Assembly (NCBI GenBank): GCA_964549525.1
Contig: CAZJUR010000002.1
Location: 1 to 64,000 of the forward strand
Direction: 5' to 3'
Source of the DNA: CAZJUR01 sp964549525
GTDB lineage: Bacteria; Patescibacteriota; Saccharimonadia; Saccharimonadales; Saccharimonadaceae
DNA length: 64,000 nucleotides
Below, piece by piece: positions 17,794-25,992 of this stretch. Under the pieces are notes generated by a model. That model searched no databases, was not told the DNA's origin, and was given only the letters and a program-made list of their open reading frames with translations. A program made the position numbers and the translations under genes. Within the stretch, counting starts at the first letter, position 1, and the number at the start of each line of letters is the position of its first letter.

Positions 17794-18693
17794 ATGAAAA
17801 TCGGTATTATAACTCGTATTCCTGGTTATTCTGTAAAAAGATTAAAACATGAAGCTGAATTAAGAGGACATGAAGTAGCTATTATTCGTTATCCGGAATG
17901 CTATGTAGAAATAGAACAAGATCGACCAGATGTTCGATATCGTGGAGATACACTCAATAATTTAGATGTTGTTATACCGCGTATTATGCCTGGTATGACT
18001 GCATATGGAGCCGCTATAGTAAGACAATTTGAAATGCAAGGTGTCTATACACCAGTTCGCTCTATTGCGATAAGCAGATCTAGAGATAAGTTACGATCTT
18101 TACAACTTCTTAGCAAGGTTGGAGTTGGAATTCCTAAAACTATTTTTTCTCGAGCAACCGATGCAGTCGATGATTTAATTGATCATCTTGGAACACCCGT
18201 AATTATAAAACTTGCATCTAGTACACAAGGGAATGGCGTAGTACTTGCTGAAACCAGGAAAGCAGCTAAATCTGTAATCCAAGCATTTTATGTGAATGAT
18301 ACAAGCTTTTTAATTCAAGAGTATATTGAAGAGTCAGCCGGTATCGATATTCGTGCATTTGTAGTAGGAAATAAAGTTGTTGCGAGTATGCAGCGACAAA
18401 GCCTCGATGATGATTTTCGGTCTAATATTCATCAAGGAGGAACCGGTACTACTATAAAATTGACAGATGAAGAGAGAAAAGTTGCAATAAAAGCAGCTAA
18501 AGCAATGGGGCTTTCTATTTGCGGCGTAGATCTTATGCGTAGTGAACGAGGACCATTAGTCCTAGAGGTTAACTCATCTCCAGGACTTGAGGGCATTGAA
18601 GAAGTCTCAAAACGAAATGTGGCTGCGAAGATTATTGAATACGTAGAACAAAACGCCAAGCGACGCAACAAAAAAGATAAAGTTGGCGCCTAG
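17794..18693 (+). CDS. rimK: RimK-type ATP-grasp ligase (alpha-L-glutamate ligase)
   Basis: 299 aa, collinear with E. coli RimK as I recall it: VIPRIMPGMTAYGAA, RQFEMQGVYTP, ISRSRDKLRSLQLL, STQGNGVVLAETRKAA, QEYIEESAGIDIRAFVVG, RSNIHQGGTGT and the metal-binding LEVNSSPGLEGIEE. E. coli RimK adds Glu to the C-terminus of ribosomal protein S6 and makes poly-alpha-glutamate. Here it is paired with a second ATP-grasp protein, a DUF1704 peptidase and a small protein, which suggests another or additional target. Its composition is closer to the rest of the genome than the three genes before it. Confidence 0.88.
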   Translation: MKIGIITRIPGYSVKRLKHEAELRGHEVAIIRYPECYVEIEQDRPDVRYRGDTLNNLDVVIPRIMPGMTAYGAAIVRQFEMQGVYTPVRSIAISRSRDKLRSLQLLSKVGVGIPKTIFSRATDAVDDLIDHLGTPVIIKLASSTQGNGVVLAETRKAAKSVIQAFYVNDTSFLIQEYIEESAGIDIRAFVVGNKVVASMQRQSLDDDFRSNIHQGGTGTTIKLTDEERKVAIKAAKAMGLSICGVDLMRSERGPLVLEVNSSPGLEGIEEVSKRNVAAKIIEYVEQNAKRRNKKDKVGA

Positions 18694-18728
18694 CGTTCCT
18701 TTGCTATAATAACCATAAGAGTATTTAT

Positions 18729-19196
18729 ATGGAATTTTCATTACTACTTATTTTTATAATTCTGCTCGCCATAGGTTTTTTTACAAAACGTCGCTTTGGT
18801 TTACTAGGAGTGGGACTGCTTCTAGGATATCTCATTAGTACAAATATGGTACTGACAGCAACGCAATTTATTGAATCACAAGGAATAAAATTCGAATCAC
18901 CTCCACTCTTACTGGTAGTTGGTGTGTTGTTGGTTTTATTACCATCGATCATTCTCGTATTTATCGGGCCATCTCATCAAAAAAATATTCATAAATCGGC
19001 TACTGCATTTATGTATGCGCTGACTGGAACAATTCTTAGCTACCTAACTATTATTCAAAATACACCCGCACTTTACAGCGATCAGTCGCTTATTTCATTC
19101 GTAGCGAGTTATAAACCACTTATCATTGTTTTGATTGCCCTCATAGCACTTGGTGATTTATTTATTATTCATACACCAAAAAAGCATAAAAAATAA
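18729..19196 (+). CDS. Membrane protein of unknown function
   Basis: 155 aa with four to five predicted hydrophobic segments (residues about 3-17, 23-37, 56-77, 89-109 and 129-147), separated by short basic loops and ending in a Lys-rich tail (KKHKK). No family recognised; the pattern does not show transporter or enzyme motifs. A TATAAT-like box lies about 20 nt before the ATG. Confidence 0.6.
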   Translation: MEFSLLLIFIILLAIGFFTKRRFGLLGVGLLLGYLISTNMVLTATQFIESQGIKFESPPLLLVVGVLLVLLPSIILVFIGPSHQKNIHKSATAFMYALTGTILSYLTIIQNTPALYSDQSLISFVASYKPLIIVLIALIALGDLFIIHTPKKHKK

Positions 19197-19220
19197 AAAA
19201 TCTACATAGCTATGTAGATT
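19190..19220 (-). terminator. Rho-independent terminator after tRNA-Lys
   Basis: The 20-bp perfect palindrome ATCTACATAGCTATGTAGAT (19200-19219) is followed, on the minus strand, by a T-rich tract, which fits termination of the tRNA-Lys transcript. It may also serve the plus-strand gene ending at 19196, with a weaker T run. Confidence 0.7.
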
Positions 19221-19297
19221 TGGAGGGTCTGGTGGGGCTCGAACCCACGACACCCTGCTTAAAAGGCAGGTGCTCTAACCAGCTGAGCTACAGACCC
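19221..19297 (-). tRNA. tRNA-Lys (TTT)
   Basis: Minus-strand cloverleaf. The acceptor GGGTCTG (5' end at 19297) pairs with CAGACCC, the D-arm is AGCTCAGCTGGTTAGAGC, and the anticodon stem-loop CCTGCCTTTTAAGCAGG gives anticodon TTT. The T-arm contains GGGTTCGAGCCCC. CCA appears encoded (19221-19223); the discriminator base then reads T, unusual for tRNA-Lys. Confidence 0.93.
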
Positions 19298-19326
19298 AGA
19301 TAACTATGTATGTACATGGTATATGA

Positions 19327-19409
19327 CTCAGCTGGTTAGAGCTGAACGCTCTATATTTATTTTGATTCAGGGGCGTTTGCCGCCTGACTCGATCTGAGCT
19401 ACAGACCCA
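19327..19409. pseudogene. tRNA-Lys remnants (one inverted, one direct 16-nt copy)
   Basis: CTCAGCTGGTTAGAGC (19327-19342) is the exact reverse complement of the tRNA-Lys D-arm region (19272-19287). CTGAGCTACAGACCCA (19394-19409) is an exact direct copy of the 5' end region (19283-19298). Between them lies a GC-rich hairpin (TCAGGGGCG and CGCCTGA). No complete tRNA can be folded. It looks like debris of tRNA duplication or of integration at the tRNA gene. Confidence 0.55.
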
Positions 19410-19472
19410 TACAATACTAGAGAATTTTACCATTGCACCACAGGATTTGCAAGGAAATGTTATACTATTTTC

Positions 19473-20663
19473 ATGCTCGAAAAAGCACAATATTATATAA
19501 AAAAAGCAGCTGACAAACTGCAATTAACTGATAAACAAATCGCGCAAGTTGTGGCATCAGATACAGAACATCAATTTGAAATTGCGATTGAAGAAAAGAT
19601 ATACACTGCCTACCGTGTTCAACATAATAATACACGAGGTCCTTATAAAGGAGGAATTCGGTTTCATCCTGATACGACATTAGAAGAAGTGCAAGGTTTA
19701 GCGACACTGATGAGTCTGAAAACAGCCGCTATGGGTTTACCACTCGGTGGGGCGAAGGGTGGCATTGCCATAGACCCCCGAAAGATGAATCCAGCAGAGC
19801 TTGAAAAGCTTAGTCGTCAATATGTTCGCAAACTGCATAAACATATAGGTCCTCACCAAGACATTCCTGCGCCAGATGTTAACACCAACGCGCAAATTAT
19901 TGATTGGATGGTCGACGAATACAGCAAATTAACTGGCGATCAAACCAAAGGCAGCTTTACAGGCAAAAGCCTCGCCAATAAAGGTAGTTTTGGTCGTGAA
20001 TCTGCCACTGGACGCGGTGGGGTATATGCTTTGGAAAACGTTTTAAAAGTACATAACCACACAAAACCGCTTACTTTTGCCGTGCAAGGTTTTGGAAATG
20101 TAGGGTCTTATTTTACTTATGTAGCATATGAAGAACATCCACATTGGAAATGCGTAGCTGTCAGTGACTCAAAAGCCGCAATCTATAACCAAAGTGGTCT
20201 GGATGTTCAGAAAATAAAACAATGGAAAAATGACCGAAAATCGTTTTCAGACATGTCGGAAGAGAAAAAGATTTCAAACGAAGAGCTGCTATCGCTCGAT
20301 GTTGATGTCCTAGTGCTAGCTGCACTCGACGATGCTATAACGGAAAAAAATATGAAAAACTGTAAAGCTACCTACATTTTGGAACTAGCAAATGGTCCAA
20401 ATAGCACGCAAGCGCTCACGTATTTTGAAAAAAATAATCGTGTCGTGATTCCTGATATTATTGCCAATGCTGGTGGGGTAATTGTTAGCTATCTCGAATG
20501 GCAACAAAACCTGAGAAATGAACAATGGCTAGAGGGTGAGGTTAATAATAAATTACGTTTACTCATGAGTAAAACGATGAAAGAAGTGTTTGATACTAGC
20601 CAAAAATATAATGTATCGTATACGGAAGCGGCGTTTATCATCGCTTTACAGCGGTTGGTGTAG
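19473..20663 (+). CDS. Glutamate (Glu/Leu/Phe/Val) dehydrogenase
   Basis: 396 aa. The N-terminal dimerisation and substrate domain has NTRGPYKGGIRFHPD and the catalytic-lysine region GLPLGGAKGGI. The Rossmann domain has AVQGFGNVGSY. ASGRGG-like SATGRGGVYALEN and PDIIANAGGVIVSYLEW fit GDH of the hexameric NAD(P) class. It would interconvert glutamate and 2-oxoglutarate plus ammonium. TATACT ends 6 nt before ATG. comEC-like follows with no gap. Confidence 0.9.
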   Translation: MLEKAQYYIKKAADKLQLTDKQIAQVVASDTEHQFEIAIEEKIYTAYRVQHNNTRGPYKGGIRFHPDTTLEEVQGLATLMSLKTAAMGLPLGGAKGGIAIDPRKMNPAELEKLSRQYVRKLHKHIGPHQDIPAPDVNTNAQIIDWMVDEYSKLTGDQTKGSFTGKSLANKGSFGRESATGRGGVYALENVLKVHNHTKPLTFAVQGFGNVGSYFTYVAYEEHPHWKCVAVSDSKAAIYNQSGLDVQKIKQWKNDRKSFSDMSEEKKISNEELLSLDVDVLVLAALDDAITEKNMKNCKATYILELANGPNSTQALTYFEKNNRVVIPDIIANAGGVIVSYLEWQQNLRNEQWLEGEVNNKLRLLMSKTMKEVFDTSQKYNVSYTEAAFIIALQRLV

Positions 20664-22091
20664 GTGACTCATTTCTATGCATTATATCGACCAATTCATG
20701 CATCTTATTTGATTGCAACCGGAGCAATTTCTACTGTACTGGGTATTGTCAGTTGTATGATATTCAGCGCGTTTTTTACAGATATCAGTTGGCTGATACT
20801 GGCCATCATCCTTTTGAGTGTAAGTTTCTACAAGCGTCAGAAATGGGTAATTATTTTAGTCATTATTGCTGGTGGACTGATTGGGGCTTGGCGTGGTGGA
20901 TATGCAGTAATTGAACGACAAAAATTTGAAGTATTGTATGGTCAAACAGTAAGTCTTTATGGCATTGTCAGCGAAGACGTTGTAGAAGGAAAGTATGGTG
21001 AAAAACGTATTGTTTTAACCAATATTCAGATAAAGAATCGTTCCTATTCTGGATCGATTTGGGTTGCCGCCTATACCAAGCAACATATTAAACGAAGCGA
21101 TGCCATCTCCATACAAGGAAAAATAAAAAATGGTTTTGGAGGTTATGCAGCGAGCATAGCAAATGCTCAAGTCACCACCTTTCAACATAGGGGAGATACA
21201 GCTCGAGATGTCCGAGACACATTTTCGCAGCGAGTGAGAAATAGCATACCAGAACCAGAAGCTAGCTTAGGTATTGGCTTTTTAGTAGGACAACGTTCTT
21301 CCTTGCCCGAAGAATTTGACACGGCTCTTCGGGTAGCTGGATTAACGCACATCGTGGTTGCAAGCGGGTATAATCTCACGGTTTTGCTACGAGCAGCGAA
21401 ACGACTCTTTTCACGTATTTCAAAATATCTTACCGCATTGGTTGGTGGTAGCTTAGTGGTAGGATTTATTTTTATCACCGGCTTAAGTCCGAGTATGAGC
21501 CGCGCTGGTCTCGTAGCTGGTCTTAGTCTTGCTGCATGGTACTATGGCAGAAAATTTAATCCATTTATACTCTTACCGATTGTAGCGGCACTCACTATTA
21601 TGTGGAATCCATCATATGTGTGGGGAGATATTGGCTGGTATTTATCTTTTGCGGCGTTTACAGGGGTTATGATTGTATCACCATTACTCCATCATTATTT
21701 TTTTGGACCCAAAAAGCCTGGCTTTTTCCGACAAATTTTATTTGAAACAACCGCTGCACTAATTATGACTATTCCCATCACCGTGCTCATTTTTCAACAG
21801 TATGCAACCTATGCGCTCATAGCAAATATACTCATAGTACCTATAATCTCAGTTGTGATGCTTTTAGTATTTATTGCAGGAATATTACCTGCAAGTGCCC
21901 CACTCGCGTATATCCCACTGCATTATATCACTACAATTACGCAATGGATTAACCAGCTACCAAATGCAAGCGGCGAAGCCCATGTTTCGGTGTGGTTTGG
22001 GGTGGTATGGTATGTCCTCGTTTTTGGTTTTTCGTGGTATATGTGGCGAAAGACAGCACATGATTTTTGCGACGATAATCTCATCGAGTAA
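20664..22091 (+). CDS. comEC: ComEC/Rec2-family competence membrane protein (no metallo-beta-lactamase domain)
   Basis: 475 aa beginning at GTG directly after the gdh stop. Residues 15-75 hold membrane segments, followed by a DUF4131-like soluble region (VSLYGIVSEDVVEGKYGEKR) and then the multi-helix Competence domain with HIVVASGYNLTVLLRAA and GLSPSMSRAGLVAG. ComEC forms the inner-membrane channel for incoming single-stranded DNA. The C-terminal beta-lactamase-like domain of full-length ComEC (over 700 aa) is absent, as in other short forms. DNA uptake is a plausible nutrient source for a reduced genome. Confidence 0.85.
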   Translation: MTHFYALYRPIHASYLIATGAISTVLGIVSCMIFSAFFTDISWLILAIILLSVSFYKRQKWVIILVIIAGGLIGAWRGGYAVIERQKFEVLYGQTVSLYGIVSEDVVEGKYGEKRIVLTNIQIKNRSYSGSIWVAAYTKQHIKRSDAISIQGKIKNGFGGYAASIANAQVTTFQHRGDTARDVRDTFSQRVRNSIPEPEASLGIGFLVGQRSSLPEEFDTALRVAGLTHIVVASGYNLTVLLRAAKRLFSRISKYLTALVGGSLVVGFIFITGLSPSMSRAGLVAGLSLAAWYYGRKFNPFILLPIVAALTIMWNPSYVWGDIGWYLSFAAFTGVMIVSPLLHHYFFGPKKPGFFRQILFETTAALIMTIPITVLIFQQYATYALIANILIVPIISVVMLLVFIAGILPASAPLAYIPLHYITTITQWINQLPNASGEAHVSVWFGVVWYVLVFGFSWYMWRKTAHDFCDDNLIE

Positions 22092-22108
22092 TCTGTTATA
22101 ATTGGATT

Positions 22109-22810
22109 ATGGCAGGACATTCCAAATGGGCTACAATTAAACGCCAAAAAGGTGCCAACGATGCAAAACGTGGCGCAATATTTACTAAAATCGGCAACCA
22201 AATTGCTGTAGCTGCACGGCATGGCACCGATCCTGAAATGAACCCAAGCCTGGCGATGGTTATCGAAAAAGCTCGAGCAGCTAATATGCCGAATGCCAAT
22301 ATTCAGCGCGCAATTGATCGCGTCAAGGACAAAAACGCAGCACAACTTGAAGAGATTACCTATGAAGCTTATGGACCTGGTGGTGTAGGAATGATTATTG
22401 AAACAACTACCGATAATCGCAATAGAACCTTGCCTGAAGTTAAGACAACACTTGCAAAAAATGGCGGTCGTATCGCCGATGAGGGAAGTGTTGTATTTCA
22501 ATTCGAGCGCAAAGGAATCATTCGCGTCAAAGGGACGGGAGAAGAGTTACTTCTGACAATTCTTGACGCAGAAGTCGAAGATGCGAGCGAGGAAAATGGT
22601 GAAATTATTGTCTATACTGACCCTAAAAAGCTTCAATCGGTTCGAAAGGATTTAAAAAACGCATCGTGTGAAATACAAGATGCCGGTATGGAATATGTTG
22701 CAAAAAACACAGTTGAACTTGATTCAGAAGCAGAGCAAAAACTAACTAAACTTCTTGATGCTCTGGATGATCTTGATGATGTCAATAATGTGAGCCATAA
22801 TGCAGCATAA
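22109..22810 (+). CDS. yebC: YebC/PmpR family translation/transcription factor
   Basis: 233 aa. Begins AGHSKWATIKRQKGANDAKR, the YebC signature, with DPEMNPSLAMVIEKARAANMP and EAYGPGGVGMIIE downstream. YebC-family proteins were described as DNA-binding regulators and more recently as translation factors that help ribosomes through difficult sequences. TATAAT (22097-22102) ends 6 nt before ATG. The next gene overlaps its end by 11 bp. Confidence 0.93.
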   Translation: MAGHSKWATIKRQKGANDAKRGAIFTKIGNQIAVAARHGTDPEMNPSLAMVIEKARAANMPNANIQRAIDRVKDKNAAQLEEITYEAYGPGGVGMIIETTTDNRNRTLPEVKTTLAKNGGRIADEGSVVFQFERKGIIRVKGTGEELLLTILDAEVEDASEENGEIIVYTDPKKLQSVRKDLKNASCEIQDAGMEYVAKNTVELDSEAEQKLTKLLDALDDLDDVNNVSHNAA

Positions 22811-23324
22811 AAAAGCTTTCATCGGTATACTATGTGCTCTTTTTGTGGGACTGATAGGTGTTCATGTCGTTGCAGAAAGTCCTCCATACGACGAGACGAT
22901 GCGCGATAATATCATACAGAACTGCGTGACTGCGCAAGTAAGTTTACAGCAAGTTCAGTATAATGATGCTGCTACACGAGTGAATCGCGGGCAAACATAT
23001 GAAGTGTTACTGAGTCGGTACATGACCCCCCTTAATACAAAAACAGTTGCCAATAATTACACAGAAAGAGCTACTAAATTAATTGATATAACATCTCGTT
23101 TTCAAAAAGTTCACAATGATTTTAAAAGAGACTATGAAAAATACGACACAAATTTGTCTGAAATTATCAAACAACCATGTAGTAAAAATCCCGAAGCTTT
23201 TTACGAAAAACTTCAAACCATTCGCTCTCAGCGGGCTAAGCTCATGAATGACGTGAAGCAATTAGATCAATATGCCGAAGAGTATCGCCAACAAGTAGTA
23301 GCACTAAAAGGTGAGCTAAAATGA
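22800..23324 (+). CDS. Secreted or membrane-anchored helical protein of unknown function
   Basis: 174 aa. An N-terminal signal sequence (KKAFIGILCALFVGLIGVHVVA) is followed by a helical, charged ectodomain with two Cys (one in NCVTAQ, one in QPCSKN) and a C-terminal coiled coil (LQTIRSQRAKLMNDVKQLDQ). No family recognised. It overlaps yebC by 11 bp and the next gene by 4 bp, so these two envelope genes are probably cotranscribed. Confidence 0.6.
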   Translation: MQHKKAFIGILCALFVGLIGVHVVAESPPYDETMRDNIIQNCVTAQVSLQQVQYNDAATRVNRGQTYEVLLSRYMTPLNTKTVANNYTERATKLIDITSRFQKVHNDFKRDYEKYDTNLSEIIKQPCSKNPEAFYEKLQTIRSQRAKLMNDVKQLDQYAEEYRQQVVALKGELK

Positions 23325-23764
23325 AATCTATAGCTGTATTAGCACGTCGACTACTGCAGAGACTATTTCATAAGCAGTCAGCTTCGCATAAACTATATTC
23401 GCTTATTCATCGATATCGTTTCATGTCGTTACTTATTGGGTCTATTACAATCGCGATATTTCTCACTATTATCAGTATCACGCTGTATGTAGCAACTGGA
23501 ACATCAAAACTAGATTTAAGTCGTCCCGGCTACGAAGCAGCACGAAAAACCGTTAATACAGAGAATGATGAAGTTGAAGATAGTTATGTATTAGGAAGAG
23601 CGTTTGATAAAAACACTTTGACACAATTTTTAACACAGTATAAGAAACGATCAGCTGGACTCAAATATTACGATGTGTTTGATCCTAAACTTACAGAAAA
23701 TGAACAACTTGGCCTGTTTACAATTACTGAATCAAATGATCCGCTCTTGCCACTTCCAGAATAA
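23321..23764 (+). CDS. Single-pass membrane protein of unknown function
   Basis: 147 aa with a basic N-terminal cytoplasmic part, one transmembrane segment at about residues 37-58 (LIGSITIAIFLTIISITLYV) and an acidic extracytoplasmic C-terminal part. Coupled to the secreted helical protein before it by an ATGA overlap; the two may act together at the envelope. No recognised domain. Confidence 0.6.
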   Translation: MKSIAVLARRLLQRLFHKQSASHKLYSLIHRYRFMSLLIGSITIAIFLTIISITLYVATGTSKLDLSRPGYEAARKTVNTENDEVEDSYVLGRAFDKNTLTQFLTQYKKRSAGLKYYDVFDPKLTENEQLGLFTITESNDPLLPLPE

Positions 23765-23807
23765 ACACTAGCAATATATCTGGGGTCTACGGTATGATAG
23801 AACTAGT

Positions 23808-24674
23808 ATGAATATAAACCTGGAAAAAGCACCTGAATGGGTAACCGAGATTGTTATACCTATCGTGGGTGTGGTGATCGCTGCCATAGTTATTGAATAT
23901 ATAGGTGAAAAAATTTTCAAGATTCTTATTCGGCGCTCCGTACATGGTCATCATTTTGGTCGACCGCACCAGTCGGCAATGGAAGTAAGAAAACGGCAAG
24001 AAACTATACTCAGCCTCATGGCAGTTATATTAAAAATAGTGATAATGATCACAACATTTGGTTTTATTTTACTCACGCTCTTTCCTAAAATTGATCTCAT
24101 GCCAATTTTTGCAAGCGCAGGTGTACTCGGAGCCATACTTGGCTTTGGAGCGCAGTCAATCATTAAAGATGTGTTAGCCGGTATATTTATTATTGCTGAA
24201 AACCAGCTACGCGTTGGCGATGTAGTCGACATTGAAGGAGCGGCGGGCACGGTGGAGCATATCACTCTACGTTCAACTGCCGTACGCGACGTTAGTGGGA
24301 ACGTCCACTACATTACAAACGGCAATATCATCCATATTATTAATAAAACAATGGGCTATAGTCGGGTCAACTTTATTTTAGCAGTCGAGCCAAACACTGA
24401 TATTGATGCACTCAGCGAGATTATCAATATGGTTGGTCAAAAAATGGCAGATAACTCTACGTGGAAAGATAAAATCATCGATGCACCGCATTTTATTAAT
24501 CTCGGAGCGTTTAGTAATACCGCACTGGAAGTTAATATTGGCGGCAAGACTATTGCAGGTGAGCAGTGGGCTGTCACGAGCGAGATGAAAAAACGACTTC
24601 TAAAAGAGCTCCAAAAGCATCCAAAAATTATCTTGTCTCAATATCAAGACATTACGAATTTGACGAAGAAGTAA
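23808..24674 (+). CDS. MscS-family mechanosensitive ion channel
   Basis: 288 aa. Two to three N-terminal hydrophobic segments precede the pore-helix region AGVLGAILGFGAQSIIKDVLAGIFIIAE and the beta domain VGDVVDIEGAAGTVEHITLRSTAVRD, both diagnostic for MscS. It releases osmolytes under hypo-osmotic stress. TATGAT (23793-23798) ends 9 nt before ATG. Its 3' end overlaps the convergent murC gene by 23 bp. Confidence 0.9.
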   Translation: MNINLEKAPEWVTEIVIPIVGVVIAAIVIEYIGEKIFKILIRRSVHGHHFGRPHQSAMEVRKRQETILSLMAVILKIVIMITTFGFILLTLFPKIDLMPIFASAGVLGAILGFGAQSIIKDVLAGIFIIAENQLRVGDVVDIEGAAGTVEHITLRSTAVRDVSGNVHYITNGNIIHIINKTMGYSRVNFILAVEPNTDIDALSEIINMVGQKMADNSTWKDKIIDAPHFINLGAFSNTALEVNIGGKTIAGEQWAVTSEMKKRLLKELQKHPKIILSQYQDITNLTKK

Positions 24675-25935
24675 ATCGTTGGCGCACCCATTCATCAATT
24701 GAACCCGCGCCCATACATATCACGAGAATATTTTGTGCCCGAAGTGATTCAATGGCGTCAAATAGCTTCTCATCAAGTTCACTTAGTATAACCAGCGGGT
24801 GAGTAATGAATGCAGTAAGATCGCGTGGCGAAAGAATATGCGTCTCGTCCGCTGATTCACGACTCAAGTAGGTAGGCAACCAATATACCTGTGACGCATC
24901 TTTAAAGCATGTTTGGTATTGATCTTTGAGATGTTGTTGCCGGATATTTTGGTGAGGTTGGTACACGACGGCAACGCGAGGATTTATTTCTCGCGCCAGC
25001 TGGATTGTCGCTTCGATTTCAACTGGATGATGAGCGTAATCGCTGTAAATATTGTCAGCTAACTTTTCAAATCGACGCTTTGTACCAGGAAACTTATTTA
25101 CTATATCTATAATGTGTTCATCGGATAGTTCAGGAGCTATTTTTTTCATCAATATATACACGAGCTGGGCATTTCGACGATTGTGGTGACCGGCTAACGT
25201 ACACTGCGACATAAATTCTTCTGATTCACGGATTGGTTGTATATGCGGCGGAGGATCGGTCGATCCATACATAGTCGATACATCATCTTCATGCGCAATA
25301 GTAGACTCAGATTGATTGATAAATTGCTGAAAAGCTTCTTGGTATAACTGTGGCGTAGGATATGTATCGGGATGATCATAATCATAACTTGTTATTAAGC
25401 TATAGGTCGGAGAAAAATATAAAAAGTTTCGATCAAACTCATCACACTCATACACAAAGTATTGACTTGCGGGATCATAGGCTCCACTTGGGCCAAATGA
25501 TATTTGTGAACCAATTGAGTAACTGACAGGTATCGTGGCTTGTTGTAATGCCCACACCATCATGCCGCTCGTGGTTGTTTTTCCATGCGTACCACTCACC
25601 GCTATAAGTGATAACTTTTTTTCGGTAATGATATGAGCGAGAAGCTCGTCGCGTTTACTGACTTTAATGGCGTGTTTTTTTGCAAAGACTATTTCGGGGT
25701 GGTGATCATCAATCGCGGCTGTGTGCACTAGCCAATCAATAGGTGCAGATTGATGTAGCCTAGTAATAGCCTCAGTAGATTGCTCAAAAGAGATAGTGAC
25801 TCCACTGGCCTGAAGTTGATCGGTCATGAGTGAAGCTGATGTGTCGGATCCACTAACTTCATATCCTGCATCTCGTGCAAGTTCGGCAAGCGGTCCAAGT
25901 CCTACGCCCCCAATACCCGAAAAATAGATGTGCAT
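24652..25935 (-). CDS. murC: UDP-N-acetylmuramate--L-alanine ligase (MurC-type)
   Basis: 427 aa Mur ligase. The N-terminal Rossmann domain starts HIYFSGIGGVGLGPLAELA, the P-loop is SGTHGKTTTSG, and the central domain has YECDEFDRNFLYFSP. DYAHHPVEIEATIQLA in the C-terminal domain is a MurC/Mpl hallmark. It adds L-Ala to UDP-MurNAc. MurC is favoured over Mpl by length. TAAAAT lies 6 nt before the ATG on this strand. Confidence 0.88.
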   Translation of the reverse strand: MHIYFSGIGGVGLGPLAELARDAGYEVSGSDTSASLMTDQLQASGVTISFEQSTEAITRLHQSAPIDWLVHTAAIDDHHPEIVFAKKHAIKVSKRDELLAHIITEKKLSLIAVSGTHGKTTTSGMMVWALQQATIPVSYSIGSQISFGPSGAYDPASQYFVYECDEFDRNFLYFSPTYSLITSYDYDHPDTYPTPQLYQEAFQQFINQSESTIAHEDDVSTMYGSTDPPPHIQPIRESEEFMSQCTLAGHHNRRNAQLVYILMKKIAPELSDEHIIDIVNKFPGTKRRFEKLADNIYSDYAHHPVEIEATIQLAREINPRVAVVYQPHQNIRQQHLKDQYQTCFKDASQVYWLPTYLSRESADETHILSPRDLTAFITHPLVILSELDEKLFDAIESLRAQNILVICMGAGSIDEWVRQRFTSSSNS

Positions 25936-25992
25936 ACTTTCATTTTAGCAGTCAATTCGCTAGAATGAAAAGGAGTTAGCACTAAAAAACAC

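Noticed and set aside
25974..25983. TTAGCACT half of a CIRCE element before the MFS gene
   Set aside because: No second arm at the 9-nt spacing.
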